Assembly (NCBI GenBank): GCA_001725255.1 | Contig: MEFV01000009.1 | Span: forward strand, 1 to 64,000 | Reading direction: 5' to 3' | DNA from: Comamonas sp. SCN 67-35 | Lineage (GTDB): Bacteria; Pseudomonadota; Gammaproteobacteria; Burkholderiales; Burkholderiaceae_C | Length of the DNA stretch: 64,000 nucleotides | Part shown: in pieces, positions 7,104-16,686 of the stretch | How positions within the stretch are numbered: the first letter of the stretch is position 1 | Layout: every line of letters begins with the position of its first letter | Program-made: the position numbers and the translations under genes | The notes under the pieces: generated by a model | The model's input: the letters and a program-made list of their open reading frames with translations, nothing else | What the model was told of the DNA's origin: nothing | Databases searched by the model: none

Positions 7104-9380
7104 ATGAAATTCCGTTTTCCGATTGTCATCATCGATGAGGACTACCGCTCCGACAACACCTCGGGTCTGGGCATCCGCGCGCTCGCGCAGGCGATCGAGG
7201 AAGAAGGCTTCGAGGTGCTGGGCGTCACCAGCTACGGCGACCTGACGCAGTTCGCGCAGCAACAAAGCCGTGCCAGCGCCTTCATCCTCTCGATCGACGA
7301 CGAGGAATTCACGCTGGGCGCGGGACAGGACCCCATCGTGCACAGCCTGCGCTCCTTCATCGGCGAGGTGCGGCGCAAAAACGTGGACGTGCCGATCTAC
7401 ATCTACGGCGAGACCAAGACCAGCCGTCACCTGCCCAACGACATCCTGCGCGAGCTGCACGGCTTCATCCACATGTTCGAGGACACGCCGGAATTCGTCG
7501 CGCGCCACATCATCCGAGAAGCCAAGAGCTACCTGGAAACCATCCAGCCGCCCTTCTTCAAGGCGCTGCTCGACTACGCCGAGGACGGCTCCTACTCCTG
7601 GCACTGCCCGGGGCACTCGGGCGGCGTCGCCTTCCTGAAAAGCCCCATCGGTCAGATGTACCACCAGTTCTACGGCGAGAACATGCTGCGCGCGGACGTG
7701 TGCAATGCCGTCGAGGAGCTGGGGCAGCTGCTGGACCACGACGGCGCGATCGGCGAGAGCGAGCGCAACGCGGCGCGCATCTTCAACGCCGACCACTGCT
7801 TCTTTGTCACCAACGGCACCTCGACGAGCAACAAGATGGTCTGGCACCACACGGTGGCGCCGGGCGACGTGGTGGTGGTGGACCGCAACTGCCACAAGTC
7901 CATCCTGCACTCGATCATCATGACGGGCGCGATTCCGGTGTTCCTCAAGCCCACGCGCAACCATTTCGGCATCATCGGCCCGATTCCGCAAAGCGAATTC
8001 GAGCCCGCCACCATCCAGGCCAAGATCCGCGCCAACCCGCTGCTCAAGGGGGTGGATGCGAAGAAGGTGCGCCCGCGCATTCTCACGCTCACGCAGTCCA
8101 CCTACGACGGCGTGCTCTACAACACCGAGACCATCAAGGGCCTGCTCGACGGCTACGTGGACAACCTGCACTTCGACGAAGCCTGGGTGCCGCACGCGGC
8201 CTTTCACCCGTTCTACGGCAACTACCACGCGATGGGCAAGAAGCGCGCGCGGCCGAAGAAGTCGGTGGTGTACGCGACGCAATCGATTCACAAGCTGCTC
8301 GCGGGCATCAGCCAGGCCTCGCACGTGCTGGTGCAGGACAGCCAGACGACCAAGCTGGACAGGCACTTGTTCAACGAGGCCTACCTGATGCACACCTCCA
8401 CGAGCCCGCAGTACAGCATCATCGCCAGTTGCGACGTGGCCGCCGCGATGATGGAGCCGCCGGGCGGCACCGCGCTGGTGGAGGAGTCGATCCTGGAAGC
8501 GCTGAACTTCCGCCGTGCGATGCGCAAGGTGGAGCGGGAGTTCGGCAAGGACGACTGGTGGTTCAAGGTCTGGGGGCCGGAAAAGATCGCCGAGGAGGGC
8601 ATAGGCCGCGCCGAGGACTGGATCATCCGCAGCGACGGCAAGGGCCGCAAGAACGGCAGCAAATGGCATGGCTTCGGCGACCTGGCCGACGGCTTCAACA
8701 TGCTCGACCCGATCAAGTCGACCATCGTCACGCCGGGGCTGGATCTGGACGGCAAGTTCCACAAGGTGGGCATTCCAGCGAGCATCGTCACCAAGTACCT
8801 GGCCGAGCACGGCGTGGTGGTGGAAAAGACCGGGCTCTACAGCTTCTTCATCATGTTCACCATCGGCATCACCAAGGGCCGCTGGAACACCATGCTGACC
8901 GCGCTGCAGCAGTTCAAGGACGATTACGAGAAGAACCACCCGATGTGGCGCATCCTGCCGGAGTTCTGCCAGCAGCACCGCCGCTATGAGCACATGGGCC
9001 TGAAGGACCTGTGCCAGCACGTGCACGAACTGTATGCGCGCTACAACGTGGCGCGCCTCACCACCGAGATGTACCTCTCGCCGCTGACCCCGGCGATGAA
9101 GCCGAGCGATGCCTTCGCCCACATCGCAGCACGCAAGACCGAGCGCGTGGAGATCGACCAGCTCGAAGGGCGTGTCACCACCAGCCTCATCACGCCCTAC
9201 CCGCCCGGCATCCCGCTGTTGATCCCGGGCGAGGTGTTCAACCGCAAGATCGTCGATTACCTGAAGTTCGCGCGCGAATTTTCGCGTCTGTGCCCGGGGT
9301 TCGAGACCGACATCCACGGCCTCGTCGAGATCGAGGATGAAAACGGCACGGTGCGCTATTTCGCCGACTGCGTGGCGTAA
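7104..9380 (+). CDS. PLP-dependent Orn/Lys/Arg decarboxylase, biodegradative type
   Basis: 758 aa from MKFRFPIVIIDEDYR, with GGAGG five bases before the ATG. It decarboxylates a basic amino acid to a diamine and CO2, usually for acid resistance or polyamine synthesis. The receiver-like wing domain (~1-130), large PLP domain (~140-600) and C-terminal domain match the ~750-aa arginine decarboxylase AdiA or the ~715-aa lysine/ornithine enzymes. SIHKLLAGISQASHVL carries the likely Schiff-base lysine, Lys397. LHFDEAWVPH contains the Asp that pairs with the PLP pyridine nitrogen. Which of Arg, Lys or Orn is used cannot be told from the sequence. No antiporter gene is adjacent. Confidence 0.88.
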   Translation: MKFRFPIVIIDEDYRSDNTSGLGIRALAQAIEEEGFEVLGVTSYGDLTQFAQQQSRASAFILSIDDEEFTLGAGQDPIVHSLRSFIGEVRRKNVDVPIYIYGETKTSRHLPNDILRELHGFIHMFEDTPEFVARHIIREAKSYLETIQPPFFKALLDYAEDGSYSWHCPGHSGGVAFLKSPIGQMYHQFYGENMLRADVCNAVEELGQLLDHDGAIGESERNAARIFNADHCFFVTNGTSTSNKMVWHHTVAPGDVVVVDRNCHKSILHSIIMTGAIPVFLKPTRNHFGIIGPIPQSEFEPATIQAKIRANPLLKGVDAKKVRPRILTLTQSTYDGVLYNTETIKGLLDGYVDNLHFDEAWVPHAAFHPFYGNYHAMGKKRARPKKSVVYATQSIHKLLAGISQASHVLVQDSQTTKLDRHLFNEAYLMHTSTSPQYSIIASCDVAAAMMEPPGGTALVEESILEALNFRRAMRKVEREFGKDDWWFKVWGPEKIAEEGIGRAEDWIIRSDGKGRKNGSKWHGFGDLADGFNMLDPIKSTIVTPGLDLDGKFHKVGIPASIVTKYLAEHGVVVEKTGLYSFFIMFTIGITKGRWNTMLTALQQFKDDYEKNHPMWRILPEFCQQHRRYEHMGLKDLCQHVHELYARYNVARLTTEMYLSPLTPAMKPSDAFAHIAARKTERVEIDQLEGRVTTSLITPYPPGIPLLIPGEVFNRKIVDYLKFAREFSRLCPGFETDIHGLVEIEDENGTVRYFADCVA

Positions 9381-9444
9381 AACGGCGATCGGGCTAGAAT
9401 CAGCCTCATTTCGAGCAACAAGGGCGAGAAAGGCATCATCGGTT

Positions 9445-9492
9445 ATGACACCGCGAACTACCACGCAAAAGGATTTCGGCCCCAGGGGCTGA
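9445..9492 (+). CDS. thrS leader peptide with four threonine codons
   Basis: A 15-codon ORF reads Met-Thr-Pro-Arg-Thr-Thr-Thr-Gln-Lys-Asp-Phe-Gly-Pro-Arg-Gly-stop. The four Thr codons are ACA, ACT, ACC and ACG, one of each kind, with three in a row at 9457-9465. A purine-rich AGAAAGG (9426-9432) lies upstream. The ORF sits about 100 bp before the thrS ATG and just before a terminator. Its size, codon bias and position are those of an amino-acid-sensing leader peptide like pheM or thrL. Translation has not been shown; the call rests on the paired structures listed next. Confidence 0.72.
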   Translation: MTPRTTTQKDFGPRG

Positions 9493-9532
9493 TGGTTCGC
9501 GCCTGCTTCAAATTCCCTTGCCCAAACTTGCC

Positions 9533-9566
9533 AGCGCGGACCCTTGTTCCGCGCTTTTTTGTTTTT
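9533..9566 (+). terminator. rho-independent terminator in the thrS leader
   Basis: AGCGCGGA (9533-9540) pairs perfectly with TCCGCGCT (9548-9555) around a 7-nt loop, followed by TTTTTGTTTTT. It lies only ~30 bp before the thrS start codon, so it acts as an attenuator of the thrS operon. It could also serve as the decarboxylase terminator. Confidence 0.85.
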
Positions 9567-9594
9567 CGAACGCCCTATTCCCAAGGATCACGCC

Positions 9595-11514
9595 ATGGTT
9601 CAGATCACGCTCCCCGACGGTTCGCAGCGCCAGTTTCCGGGGCCCGTCACCGTCGCCGATGTTGCCGCCTCGATCGGAGCGGGACTGGCCAAGGCCGCCA
9701 TCGCGGGCAAGGTGGACGACAAGGTGGTCGACACGAGCTTTTCCATCGCCCGTGACAGCCGGCTCGCCATCCTCACAGCCAAGGACGCCGAGGGGCTGGA
9801 AGTCATCCGCCACTCCACCGCCCACCTGCTGGCCTACGCCGTCAAGGAGCTGTTCCCGGATGCGCAGGTCACCATCGGCCCGGTGATCGAAAACGGCTTC
9901 TACTACGACTTCAGCTACAAGCGTCCTTTCACGCCCGAGGACCTGGCCGCCATCGAAAAGCGCATGGCGGAACTCGCTGCCAAGGATGAGCCCGTGGTGC
10001 GCCGCGTGCTGCCGCGTGACGAAGCCGTGCAGTATTTCAAGGGCCTGGGCGAGCACTACAAGGCGGAGATCATCCAGAGCATTCCGCAGGACCAGGAAGT
10101 GAGCCTGTACCGCGAAGGCGGCTTCGAAGACCTGTGCCGCGGACCCCACGTGCCAAGCACCGGCAAACTCAAGCACTTCAAGCTGATGAAGGTGGCCGGG
10201 GCCTATTGGCGCGGTGACCACCGCAACGAGATGCTGCAGCGCATCTACGGCACCGCCTGGGCGAGCAAGGACGATCTGCAGCACTACCTCACGATGCTCG
10301 AAGAGGCCGAGAAGCGCGACCACCGGCGCCTGGGGCGCGAGCTCGACCTGTTTCACATCGACGAGCATTCACCCGGCACGGTGTTCTGGCACCCGCGCGG
10401 CTGGGCCATCTGGCAGGAGGTGGAGCAGTACATGCGGCAGGTGTACCGCGACAACGGCTACCAGGAAGTGAAGGCGCCGCAGATCCTGGACAAGACGCTC
10501 TGGGAAAAGACCGGGCACTGGGACAAGTACCGCGAAAACATGTTCACGACGGAGAGCGAAAAGCGCGACTACGCCCTGAAACCCATGAACTGCCCGGGCC
10601 ACATCCTGATCTTCAAGCAGGGCGTGAAGAGCTACCGCGACCTGCCGCTGCGCTATGGCGAGTTCGGCCAGTGCCACAGAAACGAGCCCACAGGCGGCCT
10701 GCACGGCATCATGCGCGTGCGCGCCTTCACGCAGGACGACGGGCACATCTTCTGCACCGAGGACCAGATCCTGGCCGAGTGCACGGCCTACACGGCCTTG
10801 CTGCAAAAGGTCTATGCCGACTTCGGCTTTTCCGACATCATCTACAAGATCGCGACGCGTCCCGAGGCACGCATCGGCTCGGACGAGAGCTGGGACAAGG
10901 CCGAGGCGGCGCTGATCGAGAGCCTGAACGCCTCGGGCTGCCATTACGAACTCTCGCCCGGCGAAGGCGCGTTCTACGGCCCCAAGATCGAGTACACGCT
11001 CAAGGACGCGATCGGTCGCCAGTGGCAGTGCGGCACCATCCAGGTCGATTTTTCGATGCCCGAGCGGCTGGACGCCGAATACGTCGGCGAGGACGGCGCG
11101 CGCCACCGCCCGGTGATGCTGCACCGCGCCATCGTCGGCAGCCTGGAGCGCTTCATCGGCATCCTGATCGAGCAGCACGCCGGCGCCCTGCCCGCCTGGC
11201 TCGCGCCAGTGCAGGTGGTGGTGCTCAACATCACGGATGCGCAGGCCGACTACTGTCGCGAAATCGCCGAAAAGCTCAAAAAAGCGTTGCCGAATCAAGA
11301 CCTTAGGGTAGTGACCGCGCTCGGCAACCAGAAGATTACGTATAAAATACGCGAGCAGGCGCTGCAAAAGCCCCCGTATATCCTCGTCGCGGGCGACAAG
11401 GAAAAGGCGGCTGGCGCAGTCGCGGTGCGTGCCCGGGGCAATGTGGACCTGGGCGTGATGTCTCTCGACGCTTTCGTCGAACGGATCGCACGGGACATCG
11501 CCTCCAAGGCTTGA
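9595..11514 (+). CDS. thrS: threonyl-tRNA synthetase
   Basis: 639 aa (E. coli 642). ATG at 9595 is preceded by AAGGATCACGCC. It charges tRNA-Thr with threonine. Order: TGS domain (1-~62, [15 protein letters not shown]), editing domain (~65-225, [18 protein letters not shown] and [14 protein letters not shown]), class II catalytic core with motif 2 ([20 protein letters not shown]) and motif 3 ([18 protein letters not shown]), then the anticodon-binding domain (~540-639). Zinc-site context NCPGHI is present. It heads the thrS-infC-rpmI-rplT-pheST-ihfA operon. A TATAAAAT box inside the gene (11341-11348) could be an internal promoter for infC, as in E. coli. Confidence 0.97.
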   Translation: MVQITLPDGSQRQFPGPVTVADVAASIGAGLAKAAIAGKVDDKVVDTSFSIARDSRLAILTAKDAEGLEVIRHSTAHLLAYAVKELFPDAQVTIGPVIENGFYYDFSYKRPFTPEDLAAIEKRMAELAAKDEPVVRRVLPRDEAVQYFKGLGEHYKAEIIQSIPQDQEVSLYREGGFEDLCRGPHVPSTGKLKHFKLMKVAGAYWRGDHRNEMLQRIYGTAWASKDDLQHYLTMLEEAEKRDHRRLGRELDLFHIDEHSPGTVFWHPRGWAIWQEVEQYMRQVYRDNGYQEVKAPQILDKTLWEKTGHWDKYRENMFTTESEKRDYALKPMNCPGHILIFKQGVKSYRDLPLRYGEFGQCHRNEPTGGLHGIMRVRAFTQDDGHIFCTEDQILAECTAYTALLQKVYADFGFSDIIYKIATRPEARIGSDESWDKAEAALIESLNASGCHYELSPGEGAFYGPKIEYTLKDAIGRQWQCGTIQVDFSMPERLDAEYVGEDGARHRPVMLHRAIVGSLERFIGILIEQHAGALPAWLAPVQVVVLNITDAQADYCREIAEKLKKALPNQDLRVVTALGNQKITYKIREQALQKPPYILVAGDKEKAAGAVAVRARGNVDLGVMSLDAFVERIARDIASKA

Positions 11515-11604
11515 ATGATTGTTGGTCAAACCACGCTTTGGTGCACGCCGGACGTGCGCGAGCGGCTACGCTTTTCGTAGTCAAATTGAACAGAGGTGAA
11601 AACC

Positions 11605-12207
11605 ATCGCTACTGAATACCGTGACCGCCGTCACCGCGAGGAACGCAAGCACAGGCTGAACCGTGAAATCATGGCCCCCGAGGTACGCCTGACCGGGCCG
11701 GACAACGAAGCCATAGGCATCGTGAGCCTGCAGGAAGCCCTGCGCATGGCGGGCGATCTGGATGTGGACCTGGTGGAAATCGCCGCCACGGCCAATCCTC
11801 CCGTCTGCCGCCTGATGGATTACGGCAAGTTCAAGTACCAGGAACAGAAGAAGGCGGCCGAGGCCAAGGCCAAGCAGACCGTCATCGACATCAAGGAAGT
11901 CAAGTTCCGCCCCGGTACCGACGATGGCGACTACAACATCAAGATGCGCAACATCCGCCGCTTCCTGGCCGATGGCGACAAGGTGAAGGTGACGCTGCGC
12001 TTTCGCGGCCGTGAAATCACGCACCAGAATCTGGGGCTGGACCTGCTCAACCGCGTGCGCGATGACCTGGCCGACACCATCCTGGTGGAGCAGTTTCCCA
12101 AGCTGGAAGGCCGTCAGATGATCATGATGATCGCCCCGGCGCGCAAGAAGCCAAGCGCCGCCGCCAAGGCTCCGGCAGCGGCCAGCGGCACGGCGGCCAC
12201 GGCGTAA
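11605..12207 (+). CDS. infC: translation initiation factor IF-3 (ATC start)
   Basis: 200 aa. IF-3 binds the 30S subunit and enforces correct start-codon use. IF3-N (~1-85: [41 protein letters not shown]) and IF3-C (~95-170: [18 protein letters not shown]) are clear; a short Ala/Lys-rich tail follows. I place the start at the ATC at 11605: AGAGGTGA lies five bases before it, and protein homology begins there. The GTG at 11596 lies inside that binding site. Non-AUG AUU/AUC starts are the known basis of infC autoregulation. A small hairpin CTACG-CTTTT-CGTAG (11566-11580) precedes it. Confidence 0.93.
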   Translation: MATEYRDRRHREERKHRLNREIMAPEVRLTGPDNEAIGIVSLQEALRMAGDLDVDLVEIAATANPPVCRLMDYGKFKYQEQKKAAEAKAKQTVIDIKEVKFRPGTDDGDYNIKMRNIRRFLADGDKVKVTLRFRGREITHQNLGLDLLNRVRDDLADTILVEQFPKLEGRQMIMMIAPARKKPSAAAKAPAAASGTAATA

Positions 12208-12377
12208 GGATGAAGGAATGTGGCGCGTCGGCCTGCCGGCGCGCCAACAGGCGGTGTGAACGCACCGCCGCACGGGCAGCGCCGCAAGGCCTGTCCGTTC
12301 AAAAGTGGCTCGGGGCCTGCAAGGGTGCGCAATGGTGCGCAAACGCCTCGCGAGCACAAATAAAAGGGAGCATGCAA
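12208..12377 (+). promoter_or_regulatory. structured infC-rpmI spacer, possible ribosomal-protein leader
   Basis: 170 bp with no gene. GGCGGTG (12250-12256) pairs with CACCGCC (12263-12269) around a 6-nt loop, and other GC-rich pairings are possible nearby (GGCGCG at ~12220 with GGCGCGCC at ~12237). In other bacteria L20 represses rpmI-rplT by binding an RNA structure here. No known L20-leader consensus could be verified by eye, so the role is inference. Confidence 0.3.
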
Positions 12378-12581
12378 ATGCCCAAGATGAAGACCAAGAG
12401 CGGCGCGAAAAAGCGTTTCCGCGTTCGTCCAGGGGGCACCGTCAAGCGGGGCCAGGCGTTCAAGCGCCACATCCTGACCAAGAAGAGCACCAAGAACAAG
12501 CGCCAGTTGCGTGGCATGGTCGCGGTGCATGACGGAGACATGGGTTCCATCGCCAAGATGATGCCCATGGCCGGTCTGTAA
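12378..12581 (+). CDS. rpmI: 50S ribosomal protein L35
   Basis: 67 aa, [20 protein letters not shown] onward, very basic, with the L35 core ([18 protein letters not shown]). ATG at 12378 has GGGAG seven bases upstream; an ATG two codons earlier (12372) is closer than ideal to it. L35 is a small protein of the large subunit. Second of the infC-rpmI-rplT trio, 26 bp before rplT. Confidence 0.97.
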   Translation: MPKMKTKSGAKKRFRVRPGGTVKRGQAFKRHILTKKSTKNKRQLRGMVAVHDGDMGSIAKMMPMAGL

Positions 12582-12607
12582 TTCACTGACGAACCAGGAG
12601 AAAGCAC

Positions 12608-12967
12608 ATGTCTCGCGTCAAACGTGGTGTTACGGCCCGCGCCCGTCACAAAAAAGTTCTCGCCCTTGCCAAGGGCTTTCGCGGTCGCCGCGGCAACGTC
12701 TTCCGCATCGCCAAACAGGCGGTGATGAAGGCGGGCCAGTACGCCTACCGTGATCGCCGCAACAAGAAGCGTGTCTTCCGTCGCCTGTGGATCACCCGCA
12801 TCAACGCCGCCGTGCGTGCGCAGGGCCTGACCTACAGCCAGTTCACCAACGGCCTGAAGAAGGCCGCGATCGAGATCGACCGCAAGATGCTGGCCGACCT
12901 CGCGGTGCACGACGAAGCCGCCTTTGGCCGCATCGTGGAGCAGGTCAAGACCAAGCTGGCAGCCTGA
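12608..12967 (+). CDS. rplT: 50S ribosomal protein L20
   Basis: 119 aa, standard length. [20 protein letters not shown] and the core [20 protein letters not shown] are diagnostic. L20 binds 23S rRNA early in 50S assembly and in other bacteria represses its own operon. CAGGAGAAAGCAC precedes the ATG. It is followed by a terminator-like hairpin before pheS. Confidence 0.97.
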   Translation: MSRVKRGVTARARHKKVLALAKGFRGRRGNVFRIAKQAVMKAGQYAYRDRRNKKRVFRRLWITRINAAVRAQGLTYSQFTNGLKKAAIEIDRKMLADLAVHDEAAFGRIVEQVKTKLAA

Positions 12968-12990
12968 GTCCGCGAGCGGCGACTATCGTT

Positions 12991-13037
12991 TCGATAGCTG
13001 CCAGCGCGCCACCCACGAGGGCCAGGGCTTGAAAAGG
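12991..13037 (+). repeat. copy R1 of a ~50-bp interspersed repeat
   Basis: Contains the core TAGCT-gcca-GCGC (12995-13007) and a downstream GGCTTGA (13026-13032), the pattern shared with the copies in tex, after pheS and at the end of gltB. This is the most diverged copy. Its right half provides the 5' arm and loop of the terminator before pheS. Confidence 0.5.
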
Positions 13038-13056
13038 CACTGGCCCTCGTTTTTTT
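13017..13056 (+). terminator. terminator/attenuator between rplT and pheS
   Basis: GAGGGCCAG (13017-13025) pairs perfectly with CTGGCCCTC (13040-13048) around a 14-nt loop, followed by G and seven T. It ends two bases before the first in-frame ATG of pheS (13059), so pheST expression must come by read-through unless there is another promoter. No Phe-rich leader peptide was found upstream, unlike E. coli pheM. Confidence 0.82.
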
Positions 13057-13070
13057 GCATGAATACCGCC

Positions 13071-14144
13071 ATGAACGATCTGGACACCCTGGTTGCAAGC
13101 GCCCGCCAACAATTCACCGCCGCCCATCTGCCGGCCGAGCTGGAAAACGCCAAGGCGCACTACGTCGGCAAGTCGGGGCGCCTGACCGAGCTGATGAAGG
13201 GCATGGCGCAGCTCTCCCCCGAGGAAAAGCGCACGCGCGGCGCCGCGATCAATGCCGCCAAGCAGGCCATCGAAGCCGCCCTGGCCGAACGCCGCCAGGC
13301 GCTGCAGGACGCCGAACTGGCGCGCCACCTGCAGGCCGAGGCGCTGGACGTGACGCTGCCCGGGCGCACGCACGGGCGCGGCGGACTGCACCCGGTGACG
13401 CTGACGCTGGAGCGCATCGAGGGCATCTTCGGCTCCATGGGCTTCGACGTGGCCGACGGCCCCGAGATCGAGACCGACTGGTTCAGCTTCACCTCGCTGA
13501 ACAACCCGCCCAACCACCCGGCGCGCTCGATGCAGGACACCTTCTACATCGACGGCCAGAGCGCCGACGGCCTGCCGCTGAACCTGCGCCCGCACACCAG
13601 CCCGATGCAGGTGCGCTACGCCCACGCCCACGTGCGCAAGCACGGCCAGGGGTTTGACCCGCGCTCGGGACAGCTCTATGGCGGCCCCATGCCCGACATC
13701 CGCGTGATCGCGCCGGGGCGCACCTACCGCGTCGATTCGGATGCCACGCACTCGCCGATGTTCCACCAGTGCGAAGGCCTGTGGCTGGGCGAGAACGTGA
13801 GCTTCAGCGATCTCAAGACCATCTTCACCGGCTTTTGCCGCACCTTCTTCGAGAACGACGACCTGGTGCTGCGCTTTCGCCCGAGCTTCTTCCCGTTCAC
13901 CGAGCCCAGCGCCGAAATCGACATCCAGTTCCCTTCGGGGCCGCTGGCCAGCAAGTGGCTGGAAGTGGCGGGCTCGGGCCAGGTGCATCCCAACGTGGTG
14001 CGCCACATGGGGCTCGATCCGGAGCGTTACATCGGCTTCGCCTTCGGCATGGGGCCGGACCGCCTGACCATGCTGCGCTATGGTGTGAACGATCTGCGGC
14101 TGTTCTTCGATGGCGACATCCGCTTCCTGTCGCAATTTCATTAA
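13071..14144 (+). CDS. pheS: phenylalanyl-tRNA synthetase alpha subunit
   Basis: 357 aa from [10 protein letters not shown] at 13071; an ATG at 13059 would add MNTA. Neither has a clear ribosome binding site, because the terminator T-run lies there. With PheT it forms the (alpha-beta)2 enzyme that charges tRNA-Phe. N-terminal coiled coil (~5-95), then the class II core: motif 2 around [18 protein letters not shown] and motif 3 around [30 protein letters not shown] is the family signature near the active site. Followed by 118 bp of repeat-containing DNA before pheT. Confidence 0.96.
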   Translation: MNDLDTLVASARQQFTAAHLPAELENAKAHYVGKSGRLTELMKGMAQLSPEEKRTRGAAINAAKQAIEAALAERRQALQDAELARHLQAEALDVTLPGRTHGRGGLHPVTLTLERIEGIFGSMGFDVADGPEIETDWFSFTSLNNPPNHPARSMQDTFYIDGQSADGLPLNLRPHTSPMQVRYAHAHVRKHGQGFDPRSGQLYGGPMPDIRVIAPGRTYRVDSDATHSPMFHQCEGLWLGENVSFSDLKTIFTGFCRTFFENDDLVLRFRPSFFPFTEPSAEIDIQFPSGPLASKWLEVAGSGQVHPNVVRHMGLDPERYIGFAFGMGPDRLTMLRYGVNDLRLFFDGDIRFLSQFH

Positions 14145-14146
14145 AC

Positions 14147-14235
14147 AAAATGAGAGCTGCAAGCGCCTGCTACGTCTCGGTTTCAAAATAGTTCATCTTT
14201 GAAATCCTTATCCATCAAGCGCGAGAAGCTCATCA
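14147..14235. repeat. two inverted repeat cores in the pheS-pheT spacer (R2a, R2b)
   Basis: AGCT-gcaa-GCGC (14155-14166) and the inverted GCGC-gaga-AGCT (14219-14230) flank an AT-richer centre (TTTCAAAATAG, TCTTTGAAATCC). Each resembles the repeat copies in tex and gltB. Their presence makes the pheS-pheT gap unusually long. The 12-base core alone is not statistically strong; the AT-rich flanks and position support it. Confidence 0.45.
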
Positions 14236-14262
14236 TTCAAGAGCACCCCCGAGAAACCGAAC

Positions 14263-16686
14263 ATGCAATTTCCTGAATCCTGGCTGCGCGAATTCTGCAA
14301 TCCGCCCCTGAGCACGCGGGAGCTGGCCGACACGCTCACCATGGCGGGCCTGGAGGTGGAAGAGACCCGGCCGGCCGCGCCGCCGTTCTCCGGCATCGTC
14401 GTGGGCGAAATCAAGCAGGCCGAGCCCCACCCGAATGCCGACCGCCTGCGCGTGTGCCAGGTCGATGCGGGCGGTCCGCAGCCGCTCACCATCGTCTGCG
14501 GCGCGCCCAACGCCCGGGTGGGCATCCGGGTGCCCTGCGCGCTCGTCGGCGCCGAGTTGCCGCCGGGCGAGGACGGCAAGCCGTTTCACATCAAGGTCGG
14601 CAAGCTGCGCGGGGTGCAAAGCCACGGCATGCTGTGCTCGGCGCGCGAGCTCAAGCTCTCTCAGGATCACGGCGGGCTGCTGGAGCTCGCGGCCGACGCG
14701 CCCATCGGTCAGGACATCCGCGAACATCTCGGGCTCAACGACACGCTCTTCACGCTCAAGCTCACGCCCAACCTCGGGCATGCGCTGAGCGTCTACGGCG
14801 TCGCGCGCGAGCTGGCCGCGCTCACCGGTGCGCCGCTCAAGACCCCGCAGTTTCCGAAGGCCGCCACGGCCATCGACGAGCACCTGGCCGTGCGCGTCGA
14901 GGCCACCGACCTGTGCGGGCGCTTTTCCGGGCGCATCGTGCGTCACATCAATCCCAGGGCGCAGACACCGCAATGGATGGTCGATCGCCTGGCGCGCTGC
15001 GGCCAGCGCAGCGTCTCGCCGCTGGTGGACATCTCCAACTACGTGATGTTCGAACTGGGCCGGCCGACGCACATCTTCGACCTGGACAAGATCGAAGGCG
15101 GGCTCACCGTGCGCTGGGGCCGCGCGGGCGAGACGCTCAAGCTGCTCAACGGCAACACCGTCACCGTCGATGAAAACGTGGGCGTGATCACCGACGCGCG
15201 CGCGCTCGAATCGCTCGCGGGCATCATGGGCGGCGACGCCACCGCCGTCAGCGACGACACCCGGCACATCTTCATCGAGGCCGCATTCTGGTGGCCCGAC
15301 GCCATTGCCGGGCGTTCGCGCCGCTTCAATTTCGCGACCGACGCCGGCCACCGCTTCGAGCGCGGCGTCGATCCCGATTCGACGGTGCAGCACATCGAGC
15401 GCATCACCGAACTCGTGCTGCAAATCTGCGGCACGCCCGACACGCGCTGCGGCCCGATCGACGACCAGCAGCCCAACATGCCCGCGCCCGCCCCCGTGGT
15501 GCTGCGCGTGGCGCGCGCGGCCAAGGTCATCGGCATGGCGCTCACGCAGGCGCAGTGCGTGGATGCGCTCACGCGCCTGGGCCTGGCGCTCACCGAACGC
15601 GACGGCGCCATCCACGTCACGCCGCCCAGCTACCGCTTCGACCTGCGCATCGAGGAAGACCTGATCGAGGAAGTCGCGCGCCTCATCGGCTACCAGCAGC
15701 TGCCCGACGAGGCGCCGCTGGGCCGCATCGCGCCGCGACTGCGTGCGGAAAGCCGGCGCGGGCGCTATGCCACGCGCCGCGAGCTGGCCGCGCTCGGCTA
15801 CCAGGAGACGGTGAACTTCAGCTTCGTCGAGGAGCGCTGGGAGCGCGAGCTCGCGGGCAATGACGCGCCGATCCGCCTGCTCAACCCCATCGCCAGCCAG
15901 ATGAGCGTGATGCGCTCCAGTCTGCTGGGCTCGCTGATGCAGGCGCTCAAGTTCAACCTGGACCGCAAGGCCGCCCGCGTGCGCATCTTCGAGGTCGGCC
16001 GCGTGTACCGGCGCGATGCCAACGTGCAGGACACCGATGCCACCGTGCAGGGCTACGCCCAGCCGGTGCGCATCGCGGCACTGGCCTGGGGCGGGGCCGA
16101 GCCCCTGCAATGGGGCCACAAGGAGCGACTGGTGGACTTCTTCGACATCAAGGGCGACGTGCAGGCCCTGCTCGACCCCCTGCAGCCCGCGTTTGAAGCC
16201 GCCGAACACCCCGCCATGCACCCGGGGCGCTGCGCCCGCGTGCTGCTGCAGGGCCGGGCCATCGGCCACGTCGGCGAGCTGCACCCGCGCTGGCGCCAGT
16301 CCTGGAACCTGCCGCACGCGCCCATGCTCTTCGAGCTCGATTTCGATGCCGTGCTCGAGCGCCCCATACCGGCCTTCACGCCGGTGGCGCGCCTGCAGCA
16401 CGTCGAGCGCGACATCGCCATCGTCGTGGCCGAAAGCGTCACACACCAGCAGATCATGCACGCCGTCCAGGGCACATCCGCCCTGCTGCGCTCGTGCGTG
16501 CTGTTCGACGTCTTCCGGCCGCAAGCGACGGGCTCGTCCGCCGGCATCGCCGCCGGGGAAAAGAGCCTGGCCTTGCGCCTCACGCTGGAAAGCGGCAGCA
16601 CCACGCTGACCGATGTCGACATCGACGCCGCCGTCAGGCAGGTGCTGCAGGCGCTGGCGCAACACACCGGAGCACGATTGCGATGA
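14263..16686 (+). CDS. pheT: phenylalanyl-tRNA synthetase beta subunit
   Basis: 807 aa (E. coli 795), [17 protein letters not shown]. Visible domains: tRNA-binding EMAP-like domain (~40-150, [20 protein letters not shown]), B3/B4 editing domain (~210-400, TLLNG-type [13 protein letters not shown] and [19 protein letters not shown]), B5 (~410-480), class II-like core (~500-690) and the ferredoxin-fold anticodon-binding domain (~710-805, [20 protein letters not shown]). Its stop overlaps the ihfA ATG (ATGA), indicating translational coupling. Confidence 0.97.
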   Translation: MQFPESWLREFCNPPLSTRELADTLTMAGLEVEETRPAAPPFSGIVVGEIKQAEPHPNADRLRVCQVDAGGPQPLTIVCGAPNARVGIRVPCALVGAELPPGEDGKPFHIKVGKLRGVQSHGMLCSARELKLSQDHGGLLELAADAPIGQDIREHLGLNDTLFTLKLTPNLGHALSVYGVARELAALTGAPLKTPQFPKAATAIDEHLAVRVEATDLCGRFSGRIVRHINPRAQTPQWMVDRLARCGQRSVSPLVDISNYVMFELGRPTHIFDLDKIEGGLTVRWGRAGETLKLLNGNTVTVDENVGVITDARALESLAGIMGGDATAVSDDTRHIFIEAAFWWPDAIAGRSRRFNFATDAGHRFERGVDPDSTVQHIERITELVLQICGTPDTRCGPIDDQQPNMPAPAPVVLRVARAAKVIGMALTQAQCVDALTRLGLALTERDGAIHVTPPSYRFDLRIEEDLIEEVARLIGYQQLPDEAPLGRIAPRLRAESRRGRYATRRELAALGYQETVNFSFVEERWERELAGNDAPIRLLNPIASQMSVMRSSLLGSLMQALKFNLDRKAARVRIFEVGRVYRRDANVQDTDATVQGYAQPVRIAALAWGGAEPLQWGHKERLVDFFDIKGDVQALLDPLQPAFEAAEHPAMHPGRCARVLLQGRAIGHVGELHPRWRQSWNLPHAPMLFELDFDAVLERPIPAFTPVARLQHVERDIAIVVAESVTHQQIMHAVQGTSALLRSCVLFDVFRPQATGSSAGIAAGEKSLALRLTLESGSTTLTDVDIDAAVRQVLQALAQHTGARLR

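Larger units (their letters stand above)
9445..9566 (+). promoter_or_regulatory. ribosome-mediated attenuator controlling thrS
   Basis: Four segments can form mutually exclusive pairs. Segment 1 CGCGAAC (9452-9458), overlapping the Thr codons, is the exact complement of segment 2 GTTCGCG (9495-9501). Segment 2 shifted by one, TTCGCGC (9496-9502), pairs with segment 3 GCGCGGA (9534-9540), with one G-U. Segment 3 with segment 4 makes the terminator. A ribosome stalled at 9457-9465 would cover segment 1, free segment 2 to hold segment 3 and let transcription enter thrS. A ribosome at the stop codon (9490-9492) would mask segment 2 and allow termination. A TAGAAT box at 9395-9400 is a possible promoter element; no good -35 is seen. 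Confidence 0.72.

Noticed and set aside
7077-9584. 835-codon open frame on the minus strand
   Set aside because: It is the antisense of the decarboxylase; its composition is Ala/Arg/Val/His-rich without domains, as expected from GC-rich codon bias.
12968-13016. Phe-rich leader peptide for pheST attenuation
   Set aside because: No start codon with Phe codons is present before the hairpin, so a pheM-type mechanism is not supported.
14155-14166. AGCT-n4-GCGC core taken alone as proof of a repeat
   Set aside because: An 8-base core is expected a few times by chance in 64 kb of GC-rich DNA. Only copies with longer flanking similarity (R3, R4, R5) are treated as firm.
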